A stretch of 64,000 bases of DNA from Artocarpus heterophyllus (GCA_025403435.1 CM046335.1:6452103-6516102); one strand, 5' to 3'; shown: positions 35,017 through 47,307, counted from the first letter of the stretch. Program-made: numbers and translations. Notes: a model not told the origin generated them from the letters alone.

Positions 35017-36820
35017 TCACTGATGATCTCGCTGTTCATTCTTCCATGAATTTTTTGCAGCTTCTGCAGATATATCAGCAGATTCGCCACCATTTTCATT
35101 CTTCGGTTTCGAAAAGAAAGGATCCCATTCATGAGGTCCCACTTCACGTTGTCCCTCCAACAAAGCATACTTCCAACTGTTTTCTTCGATGAAGTTCTCA
35201 TCTGTATGACCTTCGATGATGTCCTTCCTCAAGTTGGTAACTTTGTCGATAACTGCTTGGACGGCAACGTCAAAAGCGTCTTTGAGAGTCTCCAATTTAG
35301 AACGAGGATCTGAATAAACAAGCCTTGGGATAAGGCTTATAACATGCTCCCTCATGATTTTCACCTGTTCGGGAGGAATTTGCAGAAGCCTTTCCTCTAT
35401 GCTAACATTCCTCTTGCGGATATCGTCCTCTGGAATAAACACTGAATACAGGGTATAATTCTTCGGAAGATGCCAGGTATATTGTGTGTATGCTGAACCT
35501 GGATGGAAGAACACAGGTATGCAACCAGCCAACATTGAATCAAAAGCAGACCTTTCGCGTGTAGGAATCGCCCTGTGGTTGCAAGCAGAAAAGGGAACTC
35601 TGGAACATCTGCATTATACTGCTTGGGGAATGACACTTGCTTTCTCCAAAATCGCATTCTAACAATTTGCCAACCTTTGATCTCCTGCATTGATTGATGA
35701 TCTGCCCCCTTATTGACTTGGGATTGTCAGGGCGTGGGGCACCGGCGAAAGAGAAGAGCCACTTACGTTCTAGATTTCTCATGCGGTCCTGCCAGATAAA
35801 CACGTCTGCATCCTTTGCTGGATGGAAATAGGTTGGATATGGAATTCCAAAATCATTGGCATTCCAGGGGCTTGATTCAACCACAAGCATGGACATGTTC
35901 TTCGCAGCGGGCAAAAATAGAAGCTTATTGCCCCAGTCGGATTCCTCCTCAGTCAGTCTTCTGAAATCCCATGTTATTCTGCCAGCTACCAGAAAATGGT
36001 CTTTGCCACCCATAATGCCCCACTCCGGCCTCTTCATGAGCCAATCAACCAAATCAAGCGAAGCTGCATCCCTCCGCGAAATGTTGTACCCCCACAGGTA
36101 CCGGGCAATATCAAACCCAGCATAAAAGGGTACAAAAATAGCCGCAGCAAGAGACGAATCATCGGTCAAGCACTCATACTGCTTCATCCGGTTACCAAAT
36201 ATGACATCAACGGCAAACTGATTCGTCGCATACCAGCCAGTATCAGAGAACACCCCTTCAACATTCTCCAACGGAGGACCAAGCCCCGCATTCGTCGTGA
36301 ACTTGCACATATTTGTCCAAAGGCTGAGACTCCTACACTCCTTCAACATATCCTCATTGAACCTCGAAGGAAGGTCATGCACATAGATATACCTCCCACC
36401 ACACGGATCGCTCTTGTTCTCAACAGTTCTCAATGCTTTCATAAATGGAAAATTCTCCTTCTCGGAAGGGGTGGCCATTTGACGGTCATTGGTCTCATCT
36501 TCATGAACTTGGGTAGGTTTTGAAGGGATAGGTATTTGATGGCCATTGGTCAAATCTTCATGATTTTGGATAGATTTTGAAGGGATGGTCTTTTGACGAG
36601 CTACAAGATCAGAAGAGGGATCAATGTCGACAGGACCGGGCTGTAAATTCACCGATTGATCGACAGAGTTATTCCCAAGCACAACAAAATGAAAGTACAA
36701 CAACAAGATCCAAAAAAAAGCAGACAACGACGCCAGGCAACAGAGCCGGCTCTGCTGGTTCTTCCCCGTCCCCTTCTCCATTTGCTCCGACGGAACACTC
36801 GCCGCCGAGCGGCGTCTCAT
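35017..36820 (-). pseudogene. MUR3: MUR3-type xyloglucan galactosyltransferase (GT47), with 1-base insertion
   Basis: MUR3 adds galactose to the third xylose of XXXG units in xyloglucan in the Golgi. The ATG at 36820 (MRRRSA) fits the family; the upstream open frame to 36871 begins with GTG. It is a type II membrane protein: short cytosolic end, membrane anchor at residues 26-49, a Pro/Gln-rich stem, then an exostosin/GT47 catalytic domain ([46 protein letters not shown]). The reading breaks after GDSYTR. At 35553-35555 a run of three T (AAA on the coding strand) contains one base too many; the next frame then resumes [19 protein letters not shown] and runs to 35017. The total of 1804 nt is one over a multiple of three. 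No intron fits here. Without the extra base the protein is about 600 residues, near the Arabidopsis size. A base error or a recent loss allele is likely. Confidence 0.93.
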
Positions 36821-37480
36821 CAGATAACGAACTCCAATTCCAAATTCCAATAAACTAATCACCGGCCACACATTCTACTGAATCAAAGTCAAGTTTCGAT
36901 TTTTTCATCAATCACCAAGAACAGAACATTAACACAGGAAAAAAAAAAACCCAAAATCAAACACTCCAATAAAAAAGCCCTATTTTCGTTGAAACTAATT
37001 CTGAGCTCACGAAATGCTGAACAGAGCTTCGACTAAAACGGAAATTTTACAAGATTAAAAAGCAGATATAATTGAACTAGCTAAAACCGATCAAATCAAA
37101 AACGAAAAAAGCTGAAATTTTTTGAGGCAAATGGTTGGCACGAATTTCGAAGAATCGCGGGGCTTGCTCGACCCGTTACCGATCGTTCGAGAGAGAAAGA
37201 TGAACAGAAGAACAGACGAAAATGAAACGAAAGGAAGATTCGTAAACTGGAAATGAATTAGAGGTAGAAACTTACATGAAGATTTCGATTTGCTCGGAAA
37301 GATCCGAGGCTTTTGGTTTGGTCTTTGTGCTCGCAGAGGAAAAAGAGTGGGGGAAATGAAGCGAAGGAGCGAGAAAGAGAGGATGGAATATATAATGGAC
37401 CGGCGGAGGGGCGCACGTTAGCAAGTGTGCCGCTGTTGTCTGCTGTCGGTAGCCGCTGGGATTTCGCCACGTAGCGCTGA
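36821..37480 (-). promoter_or_regulatory. MUR3 leader, probable 5'-UTR intron and promoter
   Basis: A TATA-like TATATATTCC lies on the minus strand at about 37383-37392. A donor-like CAT|GTAAGT at about 37273-37278 and an acceptor-like GATTCAG at about 36882-36888 suggest an intron of about 390 bp in the leader. This is inferred from motifs; no transcript was available. Confidence 0.45.
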
Positions 37481-37874
37481 TGTCACTCCTTAAATTATGT
37501 TTTTTCAGTTGGCGCACCAAAAAAAAAAAAAAAAGCACTTTTCGTGGATGTGAAGGGAAATTGACCAATTGTTTTTAAATTTTAGTATATTAGGCATGTT
37601 AAAAAAAATCAAAAAAATAAAAAAATATTTTGAAATTAAAAAAACGTTTTTTTTGGGAGAAAACGTTTTGAATAGTTGAAAGAAAAAAATGGTTCAAAAA
37701 ATAAGAAAAACGTTTAAGAAAAAAAAAGATTAAAGATTTCGAGTTTCGAACGCGTGTGTATGTATGAAAACGGGGGCACGTAGATGGGTAGAGTTGGCAA
37801 AGTGGGCCCTAGTTACGTAACATGCTCGCCTGTTGTCAATCTTAGCCGTTTGATTTATCACGTAGACAATAACA

Positions 37875-38059
37875 TCAAGGTGATGGGCGGTATTATGCAT
37901 CCCGACTAGGCTGTGGCCCTGCCCTCTCAATGGGGTGGGTCCCACTATAGGACCCACCGGGTAGGGCCCACTATAGGACCCACCGGGTGGGGCCCACCCC
38001 ATTGAGAGGGCCGGGCCATAACCCGGTGGGAAAAAAAAAAGTTTTTCTCAAGGTGATGG
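37875..38059. mobile_element. GC-rich fold-back insertion flanked by 12-bp direct repeats
   Basis: TCAAGGTGATGG occurs perfectly at 37875-37886 and 38048-38059. Between them lie 161 bp made mostly of a long GC-rich hairpin. The arms around CCCTCTCAATGGGGTGGG (left, about 37922-37939) and its reverse complement (right, about 37993-38010) enclose two direct copies of CCCACTATAGGACCCACCGG. A run of ten A at 38031-38040 is close to the right-hand repeat. It resembles a small fold-back transposon or a retroposed fragment. The minus-strand open frame here (Gly/Pro-rich) is a product of the repeats. Confidence 0.75.
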
Positions 38060-39206
38060 TTCACGAATGTGAAAAAAATAAAAAGACAAGACTTTTGGTG
38101 TTAGGATTCCCAAAGCAGACAAATGACATTGGCTTTCCAATTATAGTAAAAATGCTCCAACAACAATATTTTTCATAAATATTGCAATGTATAATCAGAT
38201 CTTGATGTGAATAATAAATGACATAATTAAGTATGCAAAATTCATGTTTGTTTACTATAAAACCATTATATTCATTCCTTTAATGCGGAAAATTTTCCCC
38301 TCTTTTTTTTTTTTTTTTTGCTTGTTGACAACATGGAAAGTGATGCGAAGCATGTATCACAAGACCCATTGGTTGGAATGAGAGAAATAAAGGGCAAAGA
38401 TTATTTAAAAGAGGAAATGGGGTTTGGCTAGCCATAACCATCGTCCGAAGTAAAGACCACGCATGTGAAAGGAGGATTTTGATGTCGTTTTCAGAATTAG
38501 GATTACACATGTGGTTGTCTAATATCGACAATTGCATTTTGCAAAGAGACAAAAGAAATCAAAAAATAAAATATTAGAAATAATTGAAGCGATAAAATAA
38601 AAATCTCGAGGACATCTCTTGTGTTGAACACCGCAATTACAAGGTGTTTGAAAGCATTAGTTAGAACTAATTGGTTAAAATTATTATAGTATATGAGAGT
38701 TTTATCTTATAGCATGTTTTTCTTTAGCACTCTAATATGTAATAATTTTATGCTGTAGTAATTAAAAGTTTAAGATTGAAGTGAAACTATCCAACACACA
38801 ACACACGGCTAAAAGAATATAGGTCTCACTAGTGAGTTGAGTTGTAGAGTCCATTCTCTGTTAATGTGCAATATTGAACATCACAAACGCCCTTTAGCAT
38901 TGGTCCTGAGATAAAGGAAAAAGATCATAAGTTGACGTTATTACCATGTTGCCAATGGCTCTTTATCTTCCTTAATTTATTTGCCAAGTGCTAGTAATGG
39001 AGCCATGTTCCTAGGCTTAAAAACGCAAAGATCCATAAAGGAGGGCAAGAAAATAAGATTTTGAAGCTTCATTTTCAAAGGGAATAGTAAATTCTCATGC
39101 TAGAGCGAATATGACTCCGTCTCGGGCCTTGCAACCATGGTGCTTACGCTAACTAACCCTGAAACAACACGTGACATGCACAAACCTGTCTTTTTTAGCG
39201 TGTACG

Positions 39207-39210
<4 letters not shown>

Positions 39211-39243
<33 letters not shown>
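39211..39243. repeat. (TA)n microsatellite
   Basis: A TA run of about 33 bp. Confidence 0.95.
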
Positions 39244-39246
<3 letters not shown>

Positions 39247-41339
39247 TTAAAAAGATTATTTTTTTTATAGTAGAAGTTTATTCTTGTTAATATATACTTT
39301 CAAAGATAAAAAGATAATTTAAGACTTCTTTTATATTGATATACTTCCAATATTATATTATGCTCTTAAAAATGCCTGTTAATAAATGTAGTACCAACAT
39401 TTTCTGCGTTACCTTTGCATGCAATTATGGTGTAGCGCTAACTTTTTTTTTTTTTTTTTTAACTAGCTGAGCCTGATTGATCTAGTCATCGTGGTCTATG
39501 GCCACAAGTGAGAAACCCATATATGTATTATTGGAGCTTTTGCAAAGTCTTCGTAGCGTCCATGGCTGTCTCACATGGTCCGGGTGCTTGGGCCAGGGGG
39601 TCATGTGCAACCAAATACTGGACCGAAATGTTTAATTTGTTCCAGAAAATAACACCTTAGGCGCGAACCGCAAAAGAAAATAATAGGAAAGGTTAAGTTT
39701 GGAAAGTAAAATAAAAAACTAGTAAGATCACTCTTTCCTTTATAATATTTACTTGTTTGATAAATAGTGTAACGAGAAACAATCAAATGCCATATATGGG
39801 AATGAAAGTCTTGTTAAGATATTTACTGAAATTCTCTTTTACATAATTTAAAAACCATTGAATTATAACCTAAATTTTAAGGGTATTTAAACAAATTTGG
39901 AATTGATTTTCCCTTAACAAAGAATTATTCCCTATTCCCGTTCTCTATATTTTGTGGAACCTTAAAGTTCATTACACATTATGTAAGTAACACAAGTTAT
40001 CAAATTGAAAAGGGAATCATTCATAATTTTTCTTTTCCCTTTTTACAAGTTAATCTAGCCCTCAATTTAAGTCTTGGACAAAAGAACTTCCCAACTTCTG
40101 CTTTTATTTTGCCATTATTTTGTCCTCCCATTGCAACTACCAAACAATATGTATTTCCACTAATTTGACTTTCCCAACTCTTGTTAGCTTCAATGACCTT
40201 TGATTTGGTCACTGGTTAAGGCTATTTGTATTCTCTTTTTTGTATGCTTTTGTTTTATCACCCCACTACTTGCTTATGTCATTATTTATTCAACCTTCAA
40301 AAAGCATGATTAGCACTACTACATTCTTTAGTTCCCTGATCATGGGCAATATAATCATGTCCACAAAAGTAAAAGAGTTTGGACTCTACCCTCTTTCTCA
40401 AAAGTCGGATTCTTCCCTTTTTCTTACAGATACATAGATGATTATCTGCAACCACAATGTCCTTTCTTTTTCATAAACTCATACATATTAATTGTTATCT
40501 GTAAATGAACTTGGGCACATATAAAATGTGATTCTAGACCCACCATGGAAAAATAGTTGTTACATGATACAAACTTAAAGGACAAGAAAAACCAAAGAAG
40601 TTGTTCAGATTTGGTCACTCTTGGACAAATAACTTTGGTTTGTCAAAAGGGTAACTTTGGCTTGATCCAATTCTGAAGATTTTTAACTCTTTATAAAAAC
40701 ATAGACATATAAACGTGCCTACCACAACATGTCAAAAATTCCAAGGCTAAGTTCGGCCTTTGGGAAGTTTATATATATATATATATAGAAATCATGTCCA
40801 TCTCAACTTTTGGTGTTAAAAAATTCAAAATTTTCCCATATTGGTATAAGTCAAACAGCGTTTACACCAATAAAGTTGACCATGATTAGAACTATTACAA
40901 CTCAAGAAACGAGCGATTATTGAAGCTTATGTGGGTATGTGAAATGTATTGACTGCTTGTATTGCTTGGACAATATATTATAGAACTATATTCATTTGTC
41001 CATAGGGATGTGAATTATTGATTTAAGGAGCTTCAATCGCAGTCCCAACACGTAACGTGGGTTTTTGTGCCCGAAGTTGGGCATCATAATGTTTGCGAGG
41101 AGCGTGTAGTGGGCAACCACTGAGTTGTTTATGACCACCCAAACTATGTCATGGTCGGATGCTCACACAACAGCCTTGGACGGGTCATGTATGCGGACAA
41201 AGGAGGAGCATAATGATATTAGCCTTGATCTTGTGGTAGATTCGGATAAAAAGACACTTTTTGCTTCGGTGAAATTTGTATGTGAAGAGCAATTTAGGAG
41301 CTCCCAGACTAATCCGAGTATAAAAGAAGGGTTACTCTC

Positions 41340-41815
41340 CTTTTTTATACCTTATATTTTAGATTTATTTAAACAGTATACATTTTGAATTTATTCAAAT
41401 ACTACACTTTTCAATTTTTTATCTCATCAAATTTATACTTTTATATTATATTTAATACATAAATTTATACATTTTCTTGATCAATCTTTAATTTTAACCT
41501 ATAAAATTTTTAAAAATACCCTCAAATTGATAAATAAGATAACTTTAGATTTTTTTCGTAAAAAATGTATCGAAAATACCCACAAAAATGGGGTATTTTG
41601 TTTTTTTATTTTTATTTTTTTTCTTATTTTTTGAAAGTTTTAATTTTTCTCCATTTTAATCAAGGATAATTTAATCGTTTTAAAAGTCAAAATCAACTAT
41701 TAACTGAGGCAAAGTATATATTTGTGTATTAAATCTAATATGAAGGTATACATTCGATGAGATCAAATACCGATGGTATAGGTTTGAATTAACCTAAAAT
41801 AGATGGTATAAAACA
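41340..41815. mobile_element. AT-rich fold-back element
   Basis: The left end reads TTTATACCTTATATTTTAG, and the right end reverse complemented reads TTTATACCATCTATTTTAG. The similarity continues inward with mismatches over several tens of bases. A related sequence lies at 23990-24310 with shared words such as ATCAATCTTTAATTTT. No protein is encoded. The target duplication is not resolved. Confidence 0.5.
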
Positions 41816-42543
41816 ATAAATATCTCTATAAAGAATGGTGCATATTTTGAAGCTGTTAAATCTGATCAAAATCACTTTTAAAAAAAAAAAGTTTGACAGC
41901 GGAAAGACACAAACTTACTAATGGGTATCTTTCTTTTTTTTTTTTTTCTCACCATAAAAATTATCAAAGAATAAACTGTTCTTTTAGGAAAAAAATAAAA
42001 AAAGAAAAAGAAAAAAAAAGGGTATTAAGAAACAGCGGTAGGAGAGACATGAAAATGGCCATTTTCAATCTTTAAGATTTTCATAAAGTGTACTTAGTAG
42101 TGATTGAATTTTGATAAAAGTACTACTTTTTGTTCAACGATAGTTTGTTTATATCATTTGACCAATTATAACCACTTGATCTGAAATACCGCGTGCAGAA
42201 TCTTTTTAATTAATAGGTTTTTGTAGCGTTACATTTGTTCCTAAATATCATACTTTAATAAAACTGTCTTGCGATGTAAATTGGCATGATTTGCCATTTT
42301 GAAACGTTACACACTACCTAGAGGTATTTCGTGTCCGTACAATCTCCCTTTTTTAAGAAAGAAAAAAGAAAAAAAAAATATTGATTAGTATTGGATCCAT
42401 GTAGGTCCCGCAAAATAATAGTGACAGACGCAAGGATGCTCCTATTGATTTGAGTCGTCTACACTAATCCATAATCATCTAAAGGAGCTCTCTAATTTGA
42501 ATTAAAAGGAAAAAGTAAAGGACAAAAGAATAATATTCCTAGA

Positions 42544-42574
<31 letters not shown>

Positions 42575-42595
42575 CATACCAATAGCTACCGACAT

Positions 42596-42958
42596 TCATG
42601 CAACATTTAACAATGAAAGCAACAAGAGAATAGAGATCACAAATGCAAATATAGATCCTAGGTTGTAAGCAGAGGATGCACTGCCTTTCTTCTTTCTTTT
42701 CCTCTTTGTTTCTAGAGATTTTCTACCCAACTTGATGTCTCCAAGGTACAAGTGAACACCCGGGTCTCTCATATTCACTTCACTTTCACGAAGAATTGAA
42801 TTATTTGCACCCTGAATGTTGTTGTTTATGTAAATGTTGATGCAACAACAGTCATGGGACTCAGCTCCATTGCCTCGACGCAGCGAAAATGATGCCCCGG
42901 CGTTTATTCCTTCTAGGTTGATACGTTCGGCGGATTCAGGGATGACTTCCGGTGCCAT
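42596..42958 (-). CDS. Small predicted tail-anchored membrane protein, function unknown
   Basis: The protein is 120 residues from the ATG at 42958 (MAPEVIPESAERI). The open frame runs further upstream to 43000, but that codon is TTG. Features: a hydrophilic N-terminal part; a Cys triplet followed by a run rich in Ile and Asn (CCCINIYINNN, about residues 36-46); a basic KRKRKKK stretch near residue 85; and a single hydrophobic segment in the last 20 residues (FAFVISILLLLSLL) ending two or three residues later. This is the layout of a C-terminally anchored protein facing the cytosol. I recall similar plant proteins of unknown function but cannot name a family. It stands alone between MUR3 and the complex I gene, with no visible introns. 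A GA repeat (42552-42572) lies in its 3' flank. Confidence 0.7.
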   Translation of the reverse strand: MAPEVIPESAERINLEGINAGASFSLRRGNGAESHDCCCINIYINNNIQGANNSILRESEVNMRDPGVHLYLGDIKLGRKSLETKRKRKKKGSASSAYNLGSIFAFVISILLLLSLLNVA

Positions 42959-44133
42959 TTTGAGACGTTTGCTTTTTTCTTCTGCTAGAATTGAGAGCAA
43001 TACTTCTCTCTCCTGTATGAAGTTATCATCTTCCCTGACATTGGCTTCCTTGCTTGTATTAAGCGTTTGGTATATATTGACTTTTTACTTTACCTACAGG
43101 GAAAGGCATTGCTGTGCTTTATTTATCTCTTTTTCAGTTGCTTTTGAAATCCACAGCAAGTTTGAAAGAAAAAGCAAGATGAAACAAAAAAAATTAATCG
43201 GTAAAACTGGCGTTTTGGCTATGGGAAAAGAGTGTATCAACGGACTTTTTTCAGGCGCAGAATCCCCAATTTAGCCTTCAGGGTTGATTATTGGTATGAT
43301 GGTATCCATGACAGGACTCTGGAGTTCAAACTAGAAACTAGTTATATTAAATAAATAAACACTCTTCTATTGAGACGTACTGAGCAAAAACCACGTCGTC
43401 CCTGCAGGCCTTAAGTATTACAGAAAATCAAACAATCAAGGAGGTATTACCATTGTCACAATTAAACAAGAAACAAAGACAAGTTCGAAACTGATAACAT
43501 TTGTCCACGTATCAGACACCACTCCTGCTTGTTCTTCCAACTCTATCGATCCATAAAACTCGAACACTTCTCGCGCAACATGAGTTCAGAAAGACGGATA
43601 AATACAGATGCATGTCTGCTTACGAAAAGGAAGTATCAAGAAATGATCCGAATACAAAATGGTATTTCAGTCAAAAGTTCAGAACAGGATGAACCGAGCC
43701 AAAATCTAGTAAAGGCAAGGGAGAAAAAAAATAGAGAGATCCCTCGATTACTCTGGGGCTTATGACTGGCCAAAAACAAAAATTCCAAATATTTTGAAAT
43801 TACAAGTTTGCAAAGCGTTCTCAAATTATACAGATCAGAAATAACTGAAGAACCATTCTCCATATCTTTATTGTTTTTCCTACTTCTAAAGCACTTCGAA
43901 GAAAACCTGTCATTCCAAGGTCAGACGTGTTAGCAACCCCTGCACCCAAAACCTCGGTGGAAGTTCGGTTTTCTCATTGGCTACAAATTATGACGCAGAA
44001 CAATTCAACATTAGATTATTTTTTCCCCCTCAAGAGAGAGTATGAAACAAAATTGTTGCACTTGAACCTGATTAGAGGTTTCCAATTGAGTTGCACTCTT
44101 CAACAAAATAAAGAAATGTCGGGGCTATAAACT
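42959..44133. other. Intergenic / 3' flank of the complex I gene
   Basis: Holds the leader of the small protein gene and probable 3' untranslated sequence of the complex I gene near 44133. Several short open frames have no domain or codon signature. Confidence 0.45.
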
Positions 44134-47100
44134 TCATGGCCAAGCATCCGGAGACACTCTTTCACTAATTGTCGAACCGAATTGTGGACCACCCTTGCGA
44201 TAGCAGGCAAGAAACTCAACAGGGTATCCCTTCAGCTTATGTGGCATAATTCCAAGATCATTGAAAGTCAAAGCTGCAACCCACCGTGTGTATTGAAAAA
44301 ATATATATATGGAAAAATAAATTAGTGTTAGGAAAACACAGAGATAACAAACATGACAAGAAACAACAAAACCATCACTTTAATCTTACTGCTATTACCA
44401 TTTTCTGACACCACTGTATCTTTAGTTTGGGCAAGGATCTGATCCAGGTTAAAAATGTCGGGATTGGGTAATGGGAAGGGAACCTTATTAAGCAAGATTT
44501 CCCGTGGTGCAGCAATGGCCTGAAATCACATACAAAGAACAAGATAGTAAGCCTATCTCTGCCTTGACAACTACTGAGACTGGAAAACATAGCACATGCA
44601 TGGAATGTACTCGTCACACACCCATAGTGGTCTTAATCTTATAACGGAAAAACCTTTATTTTATCTGTACCTTTGCAATGGGGAAAGGAATTTTTACGTA
44701 GCGAGGCCACTCACGGATCACCTCGTACATGAGCTCTGCCTGCTTTCCATTCAGGACTGAGTAAAACAATCCCACTAATACAAAATATGGTTTCAAAAGG
44801 ATGAGAAATTACCAATTCATGCACTGTAAAGACCTCCGGGCCGCCAAGTTCATAAATTTTTCCCATGCTGGCGCCATCATCTTTGAGGGCAGCCACAATT
44901 GCAGCAGCAACGTCAAAAACATATACAGGTTGGATTCTATGTAATTGGTTAAAAAAAAAAAAACCATATAAGAAAATGGCGTTCAAGCATATCAAGTCAT
45001 AATTAGCATGATTAATACACAAGAGTTTGAAATGCCTGGTACTGACTTTTAACTATGTGTTAGATAAAGTACATACTTTGTAGATCCATCCCCAAAGAGC
45101 GGAATAAAGCTATACTTTTTAGCAAATTGTGCCCACCGATTCATAATCCGATCCTCTGTACCAATCATTACAGCAGATTTCATAATTGTGGCCTGTTAGA
45201 GAAGGAAGATATTAAAAACTGGGCTCTTGAATGAAAGAAACTCTGTTGAAATCAAGTATTCTGTAAAAAGAAATCTACACTCTCGCTCATATTTGCATCT
45301 GTTGAGGAACAAGTCTACGAGTATATTGGAATAATAATTTTCAGTTGCCATATTTGACAGATAAATTCACCTCGGGCAATTCTCTCAAGACAGCTTCTTC
45401 TCCAGCAGCTTTAGCTTTTAGCAGTCTGGACGGGGATGATGCAGATGCCCCTAAGCAAGAAACTTGGACAAATCTCATGATACCACCATGTTCTTTAGCA
45501 ATCTGCACACATTTAAAAAGAAGAGAACAAAAAACACAAATTACTCGGATCGTAAGACATGGACATGTTTTTACCGTCCTTTTTTTCCCCTTTCAGAGGG
45601 GGCAACAAGCCCATCAATTTGACTATAAAAAAAAATATAAATATGCAAACATACACACAAGCACATGACATAGCCAACATGAGGATTCAGATGAAAAAAC
45701 ACGACAATAAAAGAACATAAAATGTCAAAACTCAAAAGGCTTTGACGTTTTGTTTTTCTTCATAGGAAGCATAAGAATTTTGAGAAGGAAGAAAGTTCAT
45801 CAAGTAAACGGAAGGAAAGTTTCTCAAAATAAATGGAGGAACCTACCATTGCAAGTTGTTCAGCCATAGAATGATTTGCTTCCTCAAAGCTGTAGTTCCT
45901 TGTTTCATATTCTCTTCCTGCCAAAAACAAGCTAGTGAGCATGATTTCATTTGTGCACACTAGGAAACTAGAGATTTCAAAAACAAAAAATCAGAAGAAA
46001 AATATGCACACCAATAAGGTTGATAACTACATTAGCCTTTGCCATTACAGCTTTAATTGAAGCCTCATCTCTTGGATTGTATTTCATTGGCACTATCTGA
46101 GTGAGTAAATCATGAGTAGATCAGTGCCATAGCGCTGAATAATAGTAATGGAAAACAAATTCCAATCAAATACAAATTACTGTCCAATGAATGGAAACAT
46201 CCTCAACATTTAATGAACCTGTCCCAAATCACCCATTAGCTTCAGATGTCGATGGGAATCTTCAGAGCCCCGGAATGGAACTAAAACTTGAGATCCCATC
46301 TTAGCTGCAAGAGAAAGAGGCAATTAGCACAAAAAATTATGAAAAAATATTTGAATTTTTGGAATGATGAAGTTAACAAGTGTTCCAAATGTACGTCTAA
46401 GTTCCTTATAGTATCAAAGAAAAGAAATAAAATCAACAATCAGTTTACCGAGTTGTTGTACGACATATCGACCGAGGAATCCAGTAGCTCCAAAGACAGC
46501 AGCGACTATGCCACTGGAAAAGGGAAAAAACAATAACATTCCTGTTCCAAGAAACCTATAACTTGTATCCAAATCATTTCGGGCATTAATGCATTAGTGT
46601 TGAGAAAATTGTCTAGAAGACTAGAATCAATGCAGATTGCCAGAATTCTAGGGTCAATGTACGAACTGGTAATTTTTCTTCTCAAGAAATGGAATGCGAG
46701 CGTTTAAGCTTTGATAAAAACTTTATTTACTCCCATTAAGTTCAAAATTATCGTTCTCTCGATCCCAGATAATGCAAAATCATTTCTTTTTCCTCCATTC
46801 TCTTAATAACCGAGAGAGAATAAACTCAGCCTTCTACTCTGACATTTTCCTATTATTTTCCGAGCAACCAAACACGGGATTCTCCATAATCAACTTTCAG
46901 AATTACCTGACAGATGATCTTCCTCCTGTCCCCTTCCGCACTAGGTGTCCGAGCCCCTTGGTGGCGAGCGTAGATCCGTACCTCGGATGATCAGCTCCGT
47001 AATCTGAAGAAATTATTCCAAAACACAAAAATGATCAACGAAATTGACTGCATAAATAAGAAAGAATTGCAAGCATAAACCCTAGAAAGAGAGGAAATGA

Positions 47101-47307
47101 GAGTTTACAGGAATCATGAAGTGGGTAGATTGACTTGAGAGACGAGATTGAAGGTGAGGAACTCAGAGATTGGTGCCCTAGACGCCTTGCAACAGGCCTG
47201 CATCGTGCTCTGGTATGGTACCCTCGCAGAGAGAGAGAGACAGAGAGAGAGAGAGCGCTCTGAGAATAAGGGCCGAGTGCGAAGAAGACGGAGGTTGAGC
47301 ACTGCAT
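44134..47307 (-). CDS. NDUFA9: Complex I 39-kDa subunit (NDUFA9-like), mitochondrial
   Basis: An atypical short-chain dehydrogenase subunit of mitochondrial NADH dehydrogenase that binds NAD(P)H structurally. Twelve exons fit with GT-AG borders: 47109-47307, 46907-47003, 46449-46513, 46219-46304, 46012-46096, 45847-45917, 45371-45502, 45077-45192, 44813-44936, 44671-44739, 44399-44519 and 44134-44273. They sum to 1305 nt (434 residues). The Rossmann motif VFGATGFLGR is in exon 3; NVVINLIGREYETR and QPVYVFDVAAAI follow. The expected family start, MQ followed by VARRLG, is at 47203 but is out of frame by one extra base. The in-frame ATG at 47307 rescues the frame by adding 34 residues, several of them encoded by a CT-rich leader-like tract. 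The 5' end therefore needs checking. Exons 2-12 look intact. MUR3 next door matches Arabidopsis order. Confidence 0.88.

Larger units (their letters stand above)
38060..42595. other. Intergenic, no gene recognised
   Basis: AT-rich, with one dispersed AT-rich inverted-repeat unit near 38645-38790, TA runs at 39211-39243 and 40773-40787, and an AT-rich fold-back at 41340-41815. The segment 41030-41320 is GC-richer and may be an old insert; its short open frame has no domain I recognise. Confidence 0.5.

Noticed and set aside
35545..35560. An intron to repair the MUR3 frame
   Set aside because: Family-matching sequence runs right up to and right after the fault, leaving a single extra base and no room for an intron.
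37730..38002. Gly/Pro-rich minus-strand open frame of 90 codons
   Set aside because: Its distinctive part is just translation of the GC-rich fold-back repeats.
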